DNA of 64,000 nucleotides. Origin: Rhodocollybia butyracea (lineage: Eukaryota; Basidiomycota; Agaricomycetes; Agaricales; Omphalotaceae). The stretch is from the NCBI GenBank assembly GCA_015501585.1, contig JADNRY010000025.1:310001-374000 (forward strand). Reading direction: 5' to 3'. Positions within the stretch are counted from its first letter, which is position 1; each line of letters begins with the position of its first letter. Both the position numbers and the translations under genes were made by a program. Under the pieces are notes generated by a model that was given only the letters and a program-made list of their open reading frames with translations, did not search any database and was not told the DNA's origin. This document shows positions 23,701-35,284 of the stretch, piece after piece.

Positions 23701-24420
23701 GGTGAACAAGAACAAGAACACGAAGAACGAGCGAAACAGAGAGCGGAAGAAAGTAAATTATCAGGCAACATGGCACGCAACTCACCCTATCAAGTTGGCG
23801 ACAGGCAAAATCATCTAGTTGACCGGTAGGTAAACGGTCAATCACTGGTCTGGAAATAGTCTTGACGCCTGATTCCATTATTTCCGCACCGTACTAGGAA
23901 TGTTGAGATGAACACTGATCGTTTGTTCCCAGTAAAAAGACCGAACATACTTTGACGACTCTTGAGCTTGCTTTGCCTTGTTCGTACATTTTAAGCGCCC
24001 CATTCACGAGCGGAATATGAGCCACTCTGCTAACGAAATCCTGTTCCACTTGTGCTTCACGGGGAATAGACAGAGTGGGACTTCGTATTGAAGTTGCTGG
24101 TGTAGTGGAAGTGGACACTGATAGTGCAGGAGTTGTCGAAGTCGCTGAAACGACAATTAGTTTACAATACAAATGCATAACTGAAGCAAAATCAGATTGT
24201 TTCCAGAATACTCACATATCCTATTTCTTCCCTTTCCCTTTCCAGATCCAATGTTCCCGTTCCTCATATCTCCTAGTGCTTTAACTGCAATTCGCACATC
24301 TTCATCCTGGTCATCGAGAAGTGAAGAGCCTGAGGTAAGGCTCATACTGCTGTGAGCTGAATGGCGTAATTTTGGAGAACGTTCTGAGCTAGTCGAGGAA
24401 CTATTTGAAGCAGAATCCAT
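20800..24420 (-). CDS. opi1: Opi1-family transcriptional regulator
   Basis: Minus-strand exons: 24420..24216, 24144..23951, 23893..23786, 22461..22341, 22291..22097, 22044..20800; about 688 residues once one base is corrected. Family blocks: DVRIAVKALGDMRNG (Sin3-interaction-like), SRVAHIPLVNGALKMYEQGK, SRVVKYGAEIMESGVKTISR, LDDFACRQLDR, EESMRKLRYVLQWLQYATDH, and DVVRTVRQVVGVVDKYGG with LPEPARNAMKGFILMLPKKV. In yeast Opi1 represses inositol and phospholipid genes and senses phosphatidic acid. Exon 5 (195 nt) breaks the frame: seven A at 22160-22166 (plus strand) should be six, which restores FFEPGAWSEES and all downstream phases. Intron 3 (23785-22462, about 1.3 kb) is very long for this genome; its acceptor was placed at the first AG after a long AG-free run. 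A Ser/Gly/Pro-rich region follows the core domain. Confidence 0.85.
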
Positions 24421-24674
24421 AAGAAGGAGGAGGAAAAGAAGAAAAAAATGAGCGACCACGATTTGACATGTGGATAAAATGCATCGATTTCATGTGAAAT
24501 GCGTCGGCCGATAAAGCGCTTAACGGCCAATTAAGCTCACGTGCCATTATCTTATCATGATAAGAGAGGACATACTTACTGTACAATGATTCTGAACAGT
24601 TTGTAGCGTTTGTAGACAGTAAATAAATAGAAAACTCGAGCGTCCTGATATATATTTCTCCTACTAAATATCCA

Positions 24675-27600
24675 TCATAAGAATCGTTTACGCTCTGAAT
24701 GGACCCGGAGCAGGCGCCATCTTGGGTAACACCCACGATGGTGTGGAATTCGATATCGGTGGAGAAGGATTCGTCGTCGCAGCCGACCCCCTACATCGGA
24801 AAGTGGCAAGCTGGCATTAGAAGATGGAGAAGGACCGTCAGACAGCTGAACACCTGCATAACGATAACCCGGACTAGAGCTGGATCCAGGTCCGGCAGAT
24901 GCGGGGGATTGAGCTAGATGTTGTAGCTGTTGAACCTGGAACGAATGGGTCGAATGCGCTGAATGCGGCGATCCGGCCGTGGTAGGTACTACCGCCGAGG
25001 CCGTGATTGAAGGCGCGGATGATACAGGAACTCCATGTCCACCAAAGGTCAAACTCGAACCTAAGCTCAAACCTGAGCTCGTAGTATTAGGCTGTGCATC
25101 TACAGGGTATCCCATATTCCCTGAACTTGCAGAATCAGGCCCATATGGGTTAGGGAAGCTGCTCGTAGTATCCGCACTATCAAGAGTCGCCGACCTACTC
25201 GGATTGTTCGAATCAAGACCAGGGTAGGGTAAACTCGAGGTGCTGCCACTGAAAGAATTCTGACGAGCGGGGGATGCATCATAAGGACTAGGGCCTTGCT
25301 GATTCTGAGGCTCGGAGTGAGGATTTTTGAGAGACGACAGAGTTGCACTCCGTGTAAGCGATTGCTGCTGAGGTAGAGCCTGTGAGGGGTGGGTATATCC
25401 AGCTGCGCCTTGTTGGTGATCTGGTGGCTGCTGCTGCTGCTGTTGGACCTGAACAGGAGCAGATGCACCCTGAACATTTTGTTCTAGAGTCTGTGCTTGG
25501 GAGTGGGCCTGAGATGCACTAGCACCAGCGCTTGGGTCTGCCTCTTTGATTCCAGGCACGCTGATAAAGTACACGGCGCCAGTGAGATCTGTTCCGCCCT
25601 GGGCGTAGTACTGTGCCCACGCTTGAACGTTCGAGTCACCGTAGGTTGCTTTAGGGTCGTAAACGTAAGGAGGACCGGCAGGTTGCTGCTGAGGCTGAGT
25701 TTGTTGGGTTATTTGTTGAGCAGGTTGAGACTGCTGGGTGGGTTGCTGCTGTTGCTGGACGGATTGAACTTGTTGCTGGACAGGCTGCTGCTGCTGGACA
25801 GGCTGAGCTTGTTGTTGGACGGGCTGAGCTTGTTGTTGGACAGGCTGCTGCTGGACGGGCTGAACTTGTTGTTGGACGGAGGGCTGCTGCTGCTGGACGG
25901 GCTGAACTTGCTGCTGGACGGGTTGAACTTGTTGTGGTTGATTATTGACTGGTCCTTGCGGCGTGCCGTACTGGTATCCTCCCTGCATACCCTGCTGAGT
26001 GTGGACTTGTTGGGGACCAGGCTGTTGCTGTCTACCGTATCCTTCATACCCTTCAGGCTGCCGCTGCTGAGCGGGATATTGCTGTCCGTACCCAGGCAGT
26101 GGCTGCTGTCCAGGCGTAGGCGTAGGAGATGTTGCGTGCGCCGGACCTGGATACGGCTGTTGGGGGTATGGACCAGTAGCAGCAGGAGCGGAATATCCTG
26201 CGGGGGCAGGTGTCGGGAAATATGCATACCCACCAGGACCAGACCCATACCCTGCCTGATAAGCACCGCCGTAACTAGCCAGACTGTCCTCCATTAACCT
26301 CTCAAATATACCCCTCGCCCTCACAAACGTCTCGTTCATGGACACCAAGTCCGCACGTTTCTGACTGTACTTTTCGATGAGTTTGACGATTTTGGGACGA
26401 AGAGCCATACAAGAACGATACAATTCTTGCAAATCATCGTTGTCTGCTAGACGATCTGGAGCAGGCACGCTGGTACCCTGAGCTTGCGAAGTGGCGTATT
26501 GTTGTTGCTGCTTATCCATCTCTCGTAGCATTTCCAACAACCTCTCCACGTTCGTCGCCTCAGCAAATACCGCTGCTTCCTGTTGAGCTTCTCTCGCGAG
26601 CTCAGCTTCGTCTGGTGGGGGAAGGACCTCGACGTAGTTCACCGGAAAGATACCTGTACGTCCACGAAGTTGGCCTCGCCACCAATCCTTGTATCCTCGA
26701 TCAACCACAGTTATAATGTCCCCGGCAGAAAATCCAAGCTCGCCGGGTTCGGTGGGGGAGAAAGCGTGCAGAGCGCGGACACGGTTAGAGAGATGTTTCC
26801 CTTGTGAACCGATAGAGGTGAGGGAGGTAGTAGATCCAAGTGTCATGGATCCCATAGCGGACGCTATTCCACTCGCAGTGTTGGCAGTAGAGGCGGGGAC
26901 GGCTTTCGGTGAAGGGGAGCGGGCGTGTGTCGAAGCTGCTGCATTAGATGATGGTACATATCCGTTATTCGGGAAAGAACCTCCAGCACCAGATGATGAT
27001 GACACATTGGTTGCACTGGATGACGATCCCGCTCCAGTGGGCTGGTTCCAGGATGAATAGCTATTGTATCCGCCGCGATCCTGCATACTCATTTCGAGTA
27101 CGCGTTGAAGCTCTTCTTCTTCCTTGCGTCTTATCTCATCGTCGACAGCGGGTGGAGGTGGCTCGTTCTGTGTCTCAAACTTGTAGTCTACAAGAGATTC
27201 CATCAGCAAATGAACAAGACTCATCAATATTTATCTCACTTTTGGCCTTCAACGAATTGTAACATTCTTCCATGATCCCAAGCTCCTCTTGTTTCTCCCA
27301 CTCGGCCGTCCATTCTGCTATCAGAGCCAGAGTCCTTTTCCTCACTTTATCGTGTGTGTTTCTGTCTACGACGAGCTTCTCTAGTCCGGCAGTGAACGCA
27401 CGCGAAGCGATCTCCCTGTTGATCGATAAACCACAGTTTTTTGAGAGAGCATCAGTAAGAGATAGAGTATACAACTGGACGTTGGGATTTCGGTGCGAAA
27501 GACGTTTAAGAAGAGAAGCAACAACAGAACGGGCTCTGGTAAGACAGTCAGCGAGAAAGTGTCGGCCATTATATATATGAGGCGTACCCTTCAGACCCTT

Positions 27601-27788
27601 CATCTTGTACTTTATCACAGAGATTAAGAATAAGCTCCCAGTTCTCTGAGGTTAGATTCTCGTCCGTCGTTTTAGCTGCGGGATTGTAGGTAAGTGAATG
27701 AGCTCGGAAATCACTTTGATTCTGACAAGAACGCACCAACGATTTCATCATAAGCATTGTTTGTGCCTCCTCCAAACATGCCGGACAT
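24675..27788 (-). CDS. hse1: ESCRT-0 subunit Hse1 (STAM homologue)
   Basis: Minus-strand exons 27788..27737, 27675..27588, 27535..27240, 27187..24675; 982 residues. N-terminus MSGMFGGGTNNAYDEIV then the VHS domain (ATDENL-like KTTDENLTSENWELIL, KRLSHRNPNVQLYTLSL, NREIASRAFTAGLEKL, about residues 15-140), a ubiquitin-interacting motif (DDEIRRKEEEELQRVLEMS, about 160-180) and an SH3 domain (VRALHAFSPTEPGELGFSAG to GIFPVNYVEVL, about 281-335). A helical segment that would bind Vps27 follows. The rest is a long low-complexity tail rich in Gln, Pro and Ser with many VQQQ units (minus strand of 25960-25690). Hse1 sorts ubiquitinated cargo at endosomes with Vps27. The tail makes the protein longer than typical Hse1, and its last residues (arginine-rich) may instead be spliced. 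It lies 254 bp upstream of opi1 on the same strand. Confidence 0.9.
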
Positions 27789-28471
27789 GTTTCTGTTGTT
27801 TCTGTTTCTTCAAGTTGCTCCGTGAGCTGAACTAGATTTGAGATCATCAGTGTATGTTTCAGAGAAGAATAAGCTCAGTTCAACTTGCTAGTAGCAGTTG
27901 GCGGTAATCAATAAGAATCGTGGTTCGAGCTCTCGTCTATCCCTGGAATACGGCCAAAACCAAAAGAAAGATAGGATGACAGGTGTAAATCCTAGGTTCG
28001 TTCCAAGCCTCTTCGTCCGAAAGTGATGCCGAATGATGCCGGTGTTTGCGTATATTGATTGTTTGGCATCATTTACTTCGCTTTCGGAGAAGAGGCTTGT
28101 TGCAAGGTGCCGTGATTCTGGGGAGTCAGAAACCGCCATTACCATTTGCTCTCCTCCTTCTACCCACCACTTTAACTTATCAAATCTACTCTATATATGT
28201 TAATAAACATGCATATGCACTTTTAATTGCGTCAGAACACTTCGAACTCGAGAAATACGCGCCGACTTCCGCCTTTGGTGACAAAAATTCAGGTGGATCA
28301 AAACCTACAGCATTAAAGCTTTAAATCTCGTTCAGGTGCGCCGATTTTTTTGTATATTTGTCTTCAAGGTCTAATGAGTATTATATAGCAGCCTTGAAGG
28401 GCTGTGCGCTCTAGATTCGTCGCCGTTGACGCGACTTTTAACCGATATCATCTTATTCCAAGATCACAAAT
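27789..28471. promoter_or_regulatory. intergenic between hse1 and the RecQ fragment
   Basis: Divergent spacer serving as hse1 promoter. Only short ORFs; nothing else recognised. Confidence 0.4.
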
Positions 28472-28801
28472 ATGTCTACTCGCCCCAGGACTCCTCCAAT
28501 CAACCCAAATCCAACCCACGGCACTCCTAGACGTCGGAAACACCCCTCGACGCCCTCCAAAAGCACTCAGGGTATCAAGACTCGACTACCTCACCGAATT
28601 GCAACTCCTGAGCGCGTCCGGGAGGCATTAAATGAAGATTTAGCGTTGGACTTCGAAGCTGATGAGTGGCAGGCACATACCGTTTATCGCTGCCTTCAAG
28701 GATATGATGGAATGGTCATTGCTGCTACTGGGTTAGGTAAAAGTCTTATATTTATGATGCTATCACTCTCGTCAAGTACAATTTCAGATGCACATCCTTG
28801 A
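28472..28801 (+). pseudogene. truncated RecQ-like DNA helicase (N-terminus only)
   Basis: The ORF starts MSTRPRTPPINPNPTHG with a basic N-terminus, then DEWQAHTVYRCLQGYDGMV and IAATGLGKSLIF. These correspond to the Q-motif-like entry and Walker A (motif I) of RecQ-type helicases. The reading ends 15 residues after Walker A; motifs II-VI are absent from the next kilobase. It is therefore a 5' remnant, probably cut by insertion or deletion. A downstream exon lost by rearrangement cannot be excluded. Confidence 0.6.
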
Positions 28802-29500
28802 ACGATGGTGTGTAGATAAGGACGGGCTTTGGAATTCTCATGCCAGAGACTCCAAAGCTTAGCTGGTGCGAATCGGTGAGTTTCGTCCACACCATGGGGA
28901 TGATATTCCAGATATTTTCCTGCCTTCTGTCGGACCGAGGAAGCGCTACTTGTAAAGAGGAAATTAATAAAATTTGCGATACTGAGATTGAGGAAAACCA
29001 TGAGGGAAAATAAGAGATGAAGCTTCTTCCAATATGGTATTTTTTGAGGGGAGGGCCCTAGTTCAGACGCGAATTTTGCCTGCCATACGTCCTCCCATAA
29101 AGAATTGCTGAACATAATTTTTTCCGAGTCGGCCATGAATATTTGAGTCGAGAATTGCAATGCGCCCCTTTCTGCGGCCAGCCGTGATGGAATGTCACAT
29201 TATGTGACAATGTCTATGATTTTAAGTGCGCCCACTCCTACAGGGCGTTATTTCTTCCACAAGACTTGGATAAATAATCCAAGTCGACAGAAAGCTATAT
29301 TAGACTATCATTAGTACCCATGCTAGCTGGCCTTTTAATCAAAGCACTTTAAGTAGTTAAACTACATCGTTTCTTCTGAGTGCTGATTTTCTAGAGTGAC
29401 GCAGCTTACTTGCTCAATATCATACGACGAACTAGCTTAAATATTATTTCAAGTGGCCAGTCATTTAGAGTAGCATCTAAAGTTGAATTGTATCTCTTTA
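28802..29500 (-). other. degenerate ORF, possible transposon or helicase remnant
   Basis: The minus-strand ORF ending near 28830 from 29160 reads SLWEDVWQAKFASELGPSPQ, KLHLLFSLMVFLNLS and GKYLEYHPHGVDETHRFAP. It has some coding character but no identified domain. It abuts the truncated helicase and may be what disrupted it. 29161-29500 is AT-rich with nothing recognised. Confidence 0.3.
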
Positions 29501-30360
29501 GCGCACTCGGGAACGGCATGGTTCATTTTTTGATTTTCGCCCTCCCGGATCTCAATTGCTGTCACGCGTTGATTGTATTGAATATTATCTTATCTACCTC
29601 TCCATCCTCATTGGCGCAAGTTGTTTGCATAGGGATCAGCAGGCAAAGCCATTAGGCTGAGACTGGGTACACAGAGCACCTTTGGACGTGAGAAAGTGTT
29701 CACCTGCTGGGCATGTGGGCACTTTCGGCGACCATCTGCTGCTGCTGAGGACCGAGCACCAGCAAGGGTCTGGGAGAAGTTAGAGCGAGTGCGGCCCCCT
29801 TTGTTTTTTATCGTGCTCTGCAGTGGTACTAGGTAGGGCCAGGAGGGGTGCTACTATTCTTTCTAAGACTTTCTTGATGCTCCAGCCCTTAATGCTGATG
29901 GTGTTGTGAATTATTAATATAAGAGGCCTGGCCCACTGCAGTTGAAGTATTTGCATAATGGCCAATTTCTGGATCACGCATCAGGTTGATTCTTTGGGGA
30001 TGTTCCTTCCAGATACTCACTGTGAATTTCAATCTTTATATCTACAAATTTGGGCACCCCAGTTGTTGGTGCAGTGCCATACAGCCTAGGCGATGGTGAG
30101 TTCCTACTATGTACTAATATTTGTATGCCTGTGATTGCTGCTTAGAGTATGTACTGATATTTCCTTATACACCATATGACAGTGGCATCTGCATCTGGAA
30201 CTTGTACAAGTACTTGTGAAACAATAAGTACTACACTCAGAAGCGTGCTTGGAGTACAATCAACTCGTATTGAATATTTACCTGTCAAACAATAAGTACT
30301 AGCTACTTGAATATGCGATACATAAATAAAATGACTTACCCTCAGAAGTGTACTTGGGCC
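29501..30360 (+). repeat. left arm of the fold-back element
   Basis: Inverted counterpart of 31075-31933. Shared stretches include TCCCGGATCTCAATTGCTGT, CACTGTGAATTTCAATCTTT and TATTGAATATTTACCTGTCA. Indels between the arms are frequent. Confidence 0.7.
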
Positions 30361-30385
30361 ATCAGCAAAACGTGTATGCACAAGG

Positions 30386-30600
30386 TAGTGCACTCGGGAA
30401 CGGCATGGTTCATTTTTTTGATTTTCGCCCTCCCGGATCTCAATTGCTGTCACACAAAGTTCATTGTATTGAATATTATCTTATCTACTTTTTCATCCTA
30501 GGTCGTTTGCATAGGTACAGTATCAGCAGCTGAGGCTGGGTATGCAGAGTACCCTTGGGCATGGAAAGTGTTTGCCCGCTGGGCAGGTGAGCAGCAGGCG
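30386..30600 (+). repeat. internal partial copy of the element end
   Basis: TA followed by GTGCACTCGGGAACGGCATG, matching the left terminus at 29501 in the same orientation, and then about 200 bp similar to 29501-29735 with a deletion. It looks like a nested or tandem insertion truncated inside the larger element. Confidence 0.55.
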
Positions 30601-31074
30601 ATGAGAGTCCAACCATGCCATATTTGGCACCCATTCAACTTCTCACCGACTTTTGCATAATTTTCATCGAGCTCTTGTCATACCGCGGCATGCAGCTACC
30701 TACAGGCCCTCGTCCTCTTTGGCAAGGCCAGGCAGAGTTTGCAAAACACACAAAAACGCAACAGTTACCTCTTTACTTGGCAAACTTTCACTGGCCAACT
30801 GAAGAAGAAATTTGAGATACAGAATAGGAATAACACTTGTAGACCTACCTCAGCATCCATACTCTCTGGTGGATCTCCGACGCGAAGAAGACGTATAAAA
30901 CCCGCCAGACACCAGACAGTAAGGATCTGCCCTCTAGGAGAGCAACTAGTTCAGAAACGGCCCAATTGGCAATTCCGTCCCAACAACAAACTCATTGCGC
31001 CTATATACACTTGGCAGTTTTGTGTTACTTACTTATACTAGATTGTGATGTTAAGTCCCTCAGTTGATTGTACT

Positions 31075-31933
31075 TACTCCAAGTACGCTTCTGAGGGTAA
31101 GTCATTTTATTTATGTATCTATGAGCAATGTACTTACGCATATTCAGGTAGCTAGTACTTATTGTTTGACAGGTAAATATTCAATACGAGTTGGTTGTAC
31201 TCCAAGTACGCTTCTGAGGCTAGTACTTGACTCATTGTTTCACAAGTACTTGTACAAGTTCCAGATGAAACTGTCATCTAGTATATAAGGAAATATCAGT
31301 ACATACTCTAAGCAGCAATCACAAGCATCCAAATATTAGTACACTGTCGTAGGAACTCACCATTGCCTGGGCCGTATGGCACTGTACCAACCACTGGGGG
31401 TGCCCAAGCTTGCAGATATAAAGATTGAAATTCACAGTGAGTATCCTCCTCAAAGAATCAGCCTGATGCATGATCCAGAAATTGGCCCTTATGCAAATAC
31501 TTCAACTGCAGTGGGCCCTAGGCCTCTTATCTGGATAATGCACAACGCCGTCAGCATTAGCATCAAGAAAGTCTTAGAAAGAATAGTAGCACCCCTACTT
31601 AGTACCACTGCAGAGCACAATAAAAAACAAAGGGGCTGCACATGCTCTAACTTCTCCCAGACTCTTGCTGGTGCTCAGCAGCAGCAGATGATCGCCAAAA
31701 GTGCCCACATGCCCAGCGGGTGAACAACTCTCCATGTCCAAAGGTGCTCTGTGTGCCTAGTCTCAACCTAGTCTCAATTTAAAGGCTTTGCTTGCTAATC
31801 CCTATGCAAACAACTTGCGCCAATGAGGATGGAGAGGTAGATAAGATAATATTCAATAAAATCAACACGTGACAGCAATTGAGATCCGGGAGGGCGAAAA
31901 TCAAAAAATGAACCATGCCGTTCCCGAGTGCGC
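31075..31933 (-). repeat. right arm of the fold-back element
   Basis: Inverted copy of 29501-30360. It carries an open plus-strand ORF (31376-31723; GVPKLADIKIEIHSEYPPQR, KKVLERIVAPLL) that is interrupted in the left arm, so the frame may derive from a captured exon. Confidence 0.7.
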
Positions 31934-34900
31934 TAATCTCTTACAGTAAGGCGTTTGGTACAATAATGGAATAGATATTGAAGTGACATTGACTCCCTGA
32001 TTTCACGACACCTTGCCGCAAGCCCCTTCTTGCGAAGGATTACCCATTCCGGGCCGGAGCCGCAGGGGCTTGGCTCCGAACCTATGTAAATCCGTAGCGC
32101 GCTGCTTTGTTTGCGCAGCCAAACATATACGGCCCGCAACCGGGCCGTATTTCCGTACAGCCATCTATACACATCCACCTGGACCTTCCACCATGCCTGG
32201 TTGACTGTAGAATGAGGGGGCATGGCCGACAAGCGGCGGGTCACAAACCGATCCTCAGTTTGATTTTCTTGAACATATTTATTAGTCCAGCAGATATTTG
32301 TTAAGTTACAATTTCAAGCCTAAGTCAATGAACCATGAGGAATGATCCTCAGCTAGCCTCTAAGCCTTTCGCTGACGCTCTGTAGACTGCAAGTAGACTG
32401 TACTTAGTTTTGGTGTAGTGACATCTGGTTGCATAGTTGATGTGTATATGCTAATGGGGGGTAAAATAAGTATATAGACAATGCACTTAGTATGAGCCTC
32501 TCGGATAACAAGGTCATTCAATTGTTTAATGTTTTTAAAGACTGCCACAAGACTGCTAGGAGCCTGAGTTCGCGACAAGTTTGCGAAGTGAAATACGAGA
32601 ATGCAGTTAATTGATGGAAGAGGTACTATCCAAATTATTTCGTCGGTCCCTGTAACTCCGTGTTACAGTAATGCGTGGAGAAGACATTGCTGAAAAAAGG
32701 AGACGCCCATGAGCGCTGAGCACTCAGCAACCTATGAGTCCAGTTGAAAGAGTTACAAGCTATCGGGGGTTAGATTCATTTTTCGGGCGCAGGCGCACTG
32801 TCATTAAAGAAGGACACGCGGAATTTCAGTTGCTGGTTTCGGCCTAAAGAAAAAACTGAATCGCTGGATTTCGGTCCAAAGCAGTGGGGCGGAACGCGGA
32901 CCGTTTTTATTACGTTATATGACACGTAGGTTTGGACAAACAAGTAGGAGGGACACAAACTCACGCTTACGTTATCACTTAGCGGTTTGTGAATGATTCG
33001 ATGGAATCATGGACAAGACATGATCAAATCGTAACGATTTTATACTTGAAGAACGAAAGAACGGAAGTGGAGAACAAGCGGGATACAAATGTTTTCAATG
33101 GTAAGCATGATAGGAGAACGAATGCTTTGATTTAATAGGCTAGTCACATTGAACTCCACAGTCAGAAACTGACTAGAACACCAGCACATTGAGACATTCC
33201 TGACATACTTATTACTACGACGGCGAAACGAAAAACCTTTCAGTGACAGTACTCAGCGCTCAGCACAGGCTCACGGAAAGATCCATGGCACGAAGCATGG
33301 CTGACGAATCTCAAAATCCTGCGAAATCCAAAAGGAGTGCATGGCAGTTGGCGTCCAGGCAGGCATTCCCACTGGTGAAGGAGGGCATTCAAAAATCACA
33401 CACCCTAACTGCTCAGGTCTTTATAATAAATGCAAGAAGAGTTCACGTTCAGATAAATAATAGAGCTTCAACCTCCTTTCCTCATGTGGTAAGACTCAAA
33501 TACCGAGATACCAAGCGGAATGGCGTATAATATGTGAGATGCGAACCACGAGCAGAATTTTGGAGGAATCACAATATGTTGACCAAATCAACCCCAAATG
33601 TACGAGTGACAAGGGTTAAAGGCTCTCCGAATCACCACTGCTGTATCAACGGAATCTGAGAATATGTATACGGACGGGCGAGGTCATTGTGTACGCAAAC
33701 TTGAGATGCAAGTCGGATGAATCAATGATGCTGGGTCAGATCCCTAGTATCTTACTGTGAGTTCCTTCTAAATTAAGCTCGCTTGCCGAGGTTGAGTCTG
33801 CCTACGGGAGACAAGTGAGTTCCTCGAATGTTGGACAACCGAAAGGAAACTCACCGAAGCTCCGAATCCAAAATACTTTCTTCTTACGCGGTTCTGTCAA
33901 GTAATCGTACACGTTACAAAGCGAAGATCTAATCCAAGGAGAGTAACTCGTGAGGGACGATACGTATGAAAAACTGCATCAGACACGAATTGAGAGTGAG
34001 TTCAAGGCCCCGGTGAGACAACAATAATCAAATCAATATTCCACAAATTGAACATCAAGCACAAGGTAGAACAGCATAGATAATGATGGTACAAGACGCG
34101 CAAAACACACAGCCAGCGTACATAAGTAACTAAAGTCTCCACGAAAGAGACCAGGAAAAGCAAAAAATTAGACCATTGGCCCACCGCAGACCAAGAACAA
34201 TTTACATGATCACCAGCCCGTTCGCGACACGGACCAGCTAATCACACGCCACAAGGTGCACCAAAGACAAAAAAACAATCATCGCAAGCACCAACGACAG
34301 CCTATGCATCCACTCGCAAAACTCTGAATCAACACTGCTTTGCAGAAAACTGCCCTTTTCAGCAACAGCATCCACTTAGAGCTAAGAGCACATCATTTAG
34401 GGTTTCATATCTGCGATACGAAATAGCCACAGTACCACACAGTAGTACACAGGCAAGTTTGTATCTGTGATACATACTGGTAGCCACAGTCCCACAGGGA
34501 CACAGGCTCTGTTTGATATACCATGTATACCAACGTTACATTACACCAGGTTAGTCACGGTGTCAGTGACAAGGATAACAGTCTTCTGTTACTCCGAAAG
34601 AAATGATGACAGTGAAGAAAAAGCATGGAAAGGTCCAAAGGAAGAGTCATAGACCCAACCCCGCATTTCTGTGACCAGAAACACTGCTGAGAGTTGCAAA
34701 GAGATGTTTTCCGGAGAAAAAAGGCATGAAGTGCGTACTCGTCGATGAAGTTGTCCAATTCTAAGTTCCCTAGTACAACATACATTGTTGCCAACAGCTT
34801 GGAAAATTAAAGCCAAGCCAGAGAAGAGAACACCGTCTTTTCCTACTCGCAAAGAAGAACCGAAAAAACGTTCAGTATGGAGCGAGTATTGTGGCTTTTG

Positions 34901-35284
34901 GACTGCAGGTGGCGGTTGAAAGAAAAGAAACGAAATCGCACACGCGTTTTAACAATCGGATTGGCGGGCCGGAAGATCATGAATATCTCGTGACGCTGTG
35001 TCATCGCTGCTAAATAGTAACCTCCGAGTACTTACTACGAACAAGGTTTTCTCGTGAACTACAACGAGCTCCACTCATACCAACTGCCCAAGTTACATAA
35101 ACCGAAAAGAACTCGACGGTCATCTGATCATCCAACGATATCGGCTCCGTGGGCTGTACGGTTTGTTCTGGAAAACTGACTAAACAATTGAACACGTTGA
35201 AGTCGCCAGGGAACTGCCAGTTTGCACCTTGCCCATAACCCTCACACTACAGTAAAAGGCCCAAGCCATCCTCAACTGCTGCTC
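31934..35284. other. gene-poor region, no supported gene
   Basis: About 3.3 kb with only short, overlapping ORFs on both strands. 32000-32240 is GC-richer than its surroundings (CCGGGCCGGAGCCGCAGGGG) and may belong to a repeat. No tRNA, rRNA or recognisable protein was found. The right end is the crm1 promoter. Confidence 0.4.

Larger units (their letters stand above)
29501..31933. mobile_element. fold-back (long inverted-repeat) transposable element, TA-flanked
   Basis: The first bases GCGCACTCGGGAACGG recur as the reverse complement at 31918-31933. Both ends are bordered by TA (29499-29500 and 31934-31935), consistent with the TA target duplication of Tc1/mariner-type insertion. The two arms (about 29501-30360 and 31075-31933) are inverted copies of each other over some 850 bp with about 80-90 percent identity by eye. 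A central 0.7 kb spacer holds a further partial copy of the arm end. No transposase frame is visible, so it would be non-autonomous. The superfamily is inferred only from the TA flanks. Confidence 0.65.

Noticed and set aside
25497..26297. Leucine-rich plus-strand ORF (LLLDGLNLLLD repeats)
   Set aside because: It is the antisense of the Gln-rich VQQQ repeats of hse1; the coding evidence is all on the minus strand.
31376..31723. 115-residue ORF in the right arm of the fold-back element as a transposase
   Set aside because: No DDE/D motif or DNA-binding helix is visible, and the same sequence is interrupted in the left arm.
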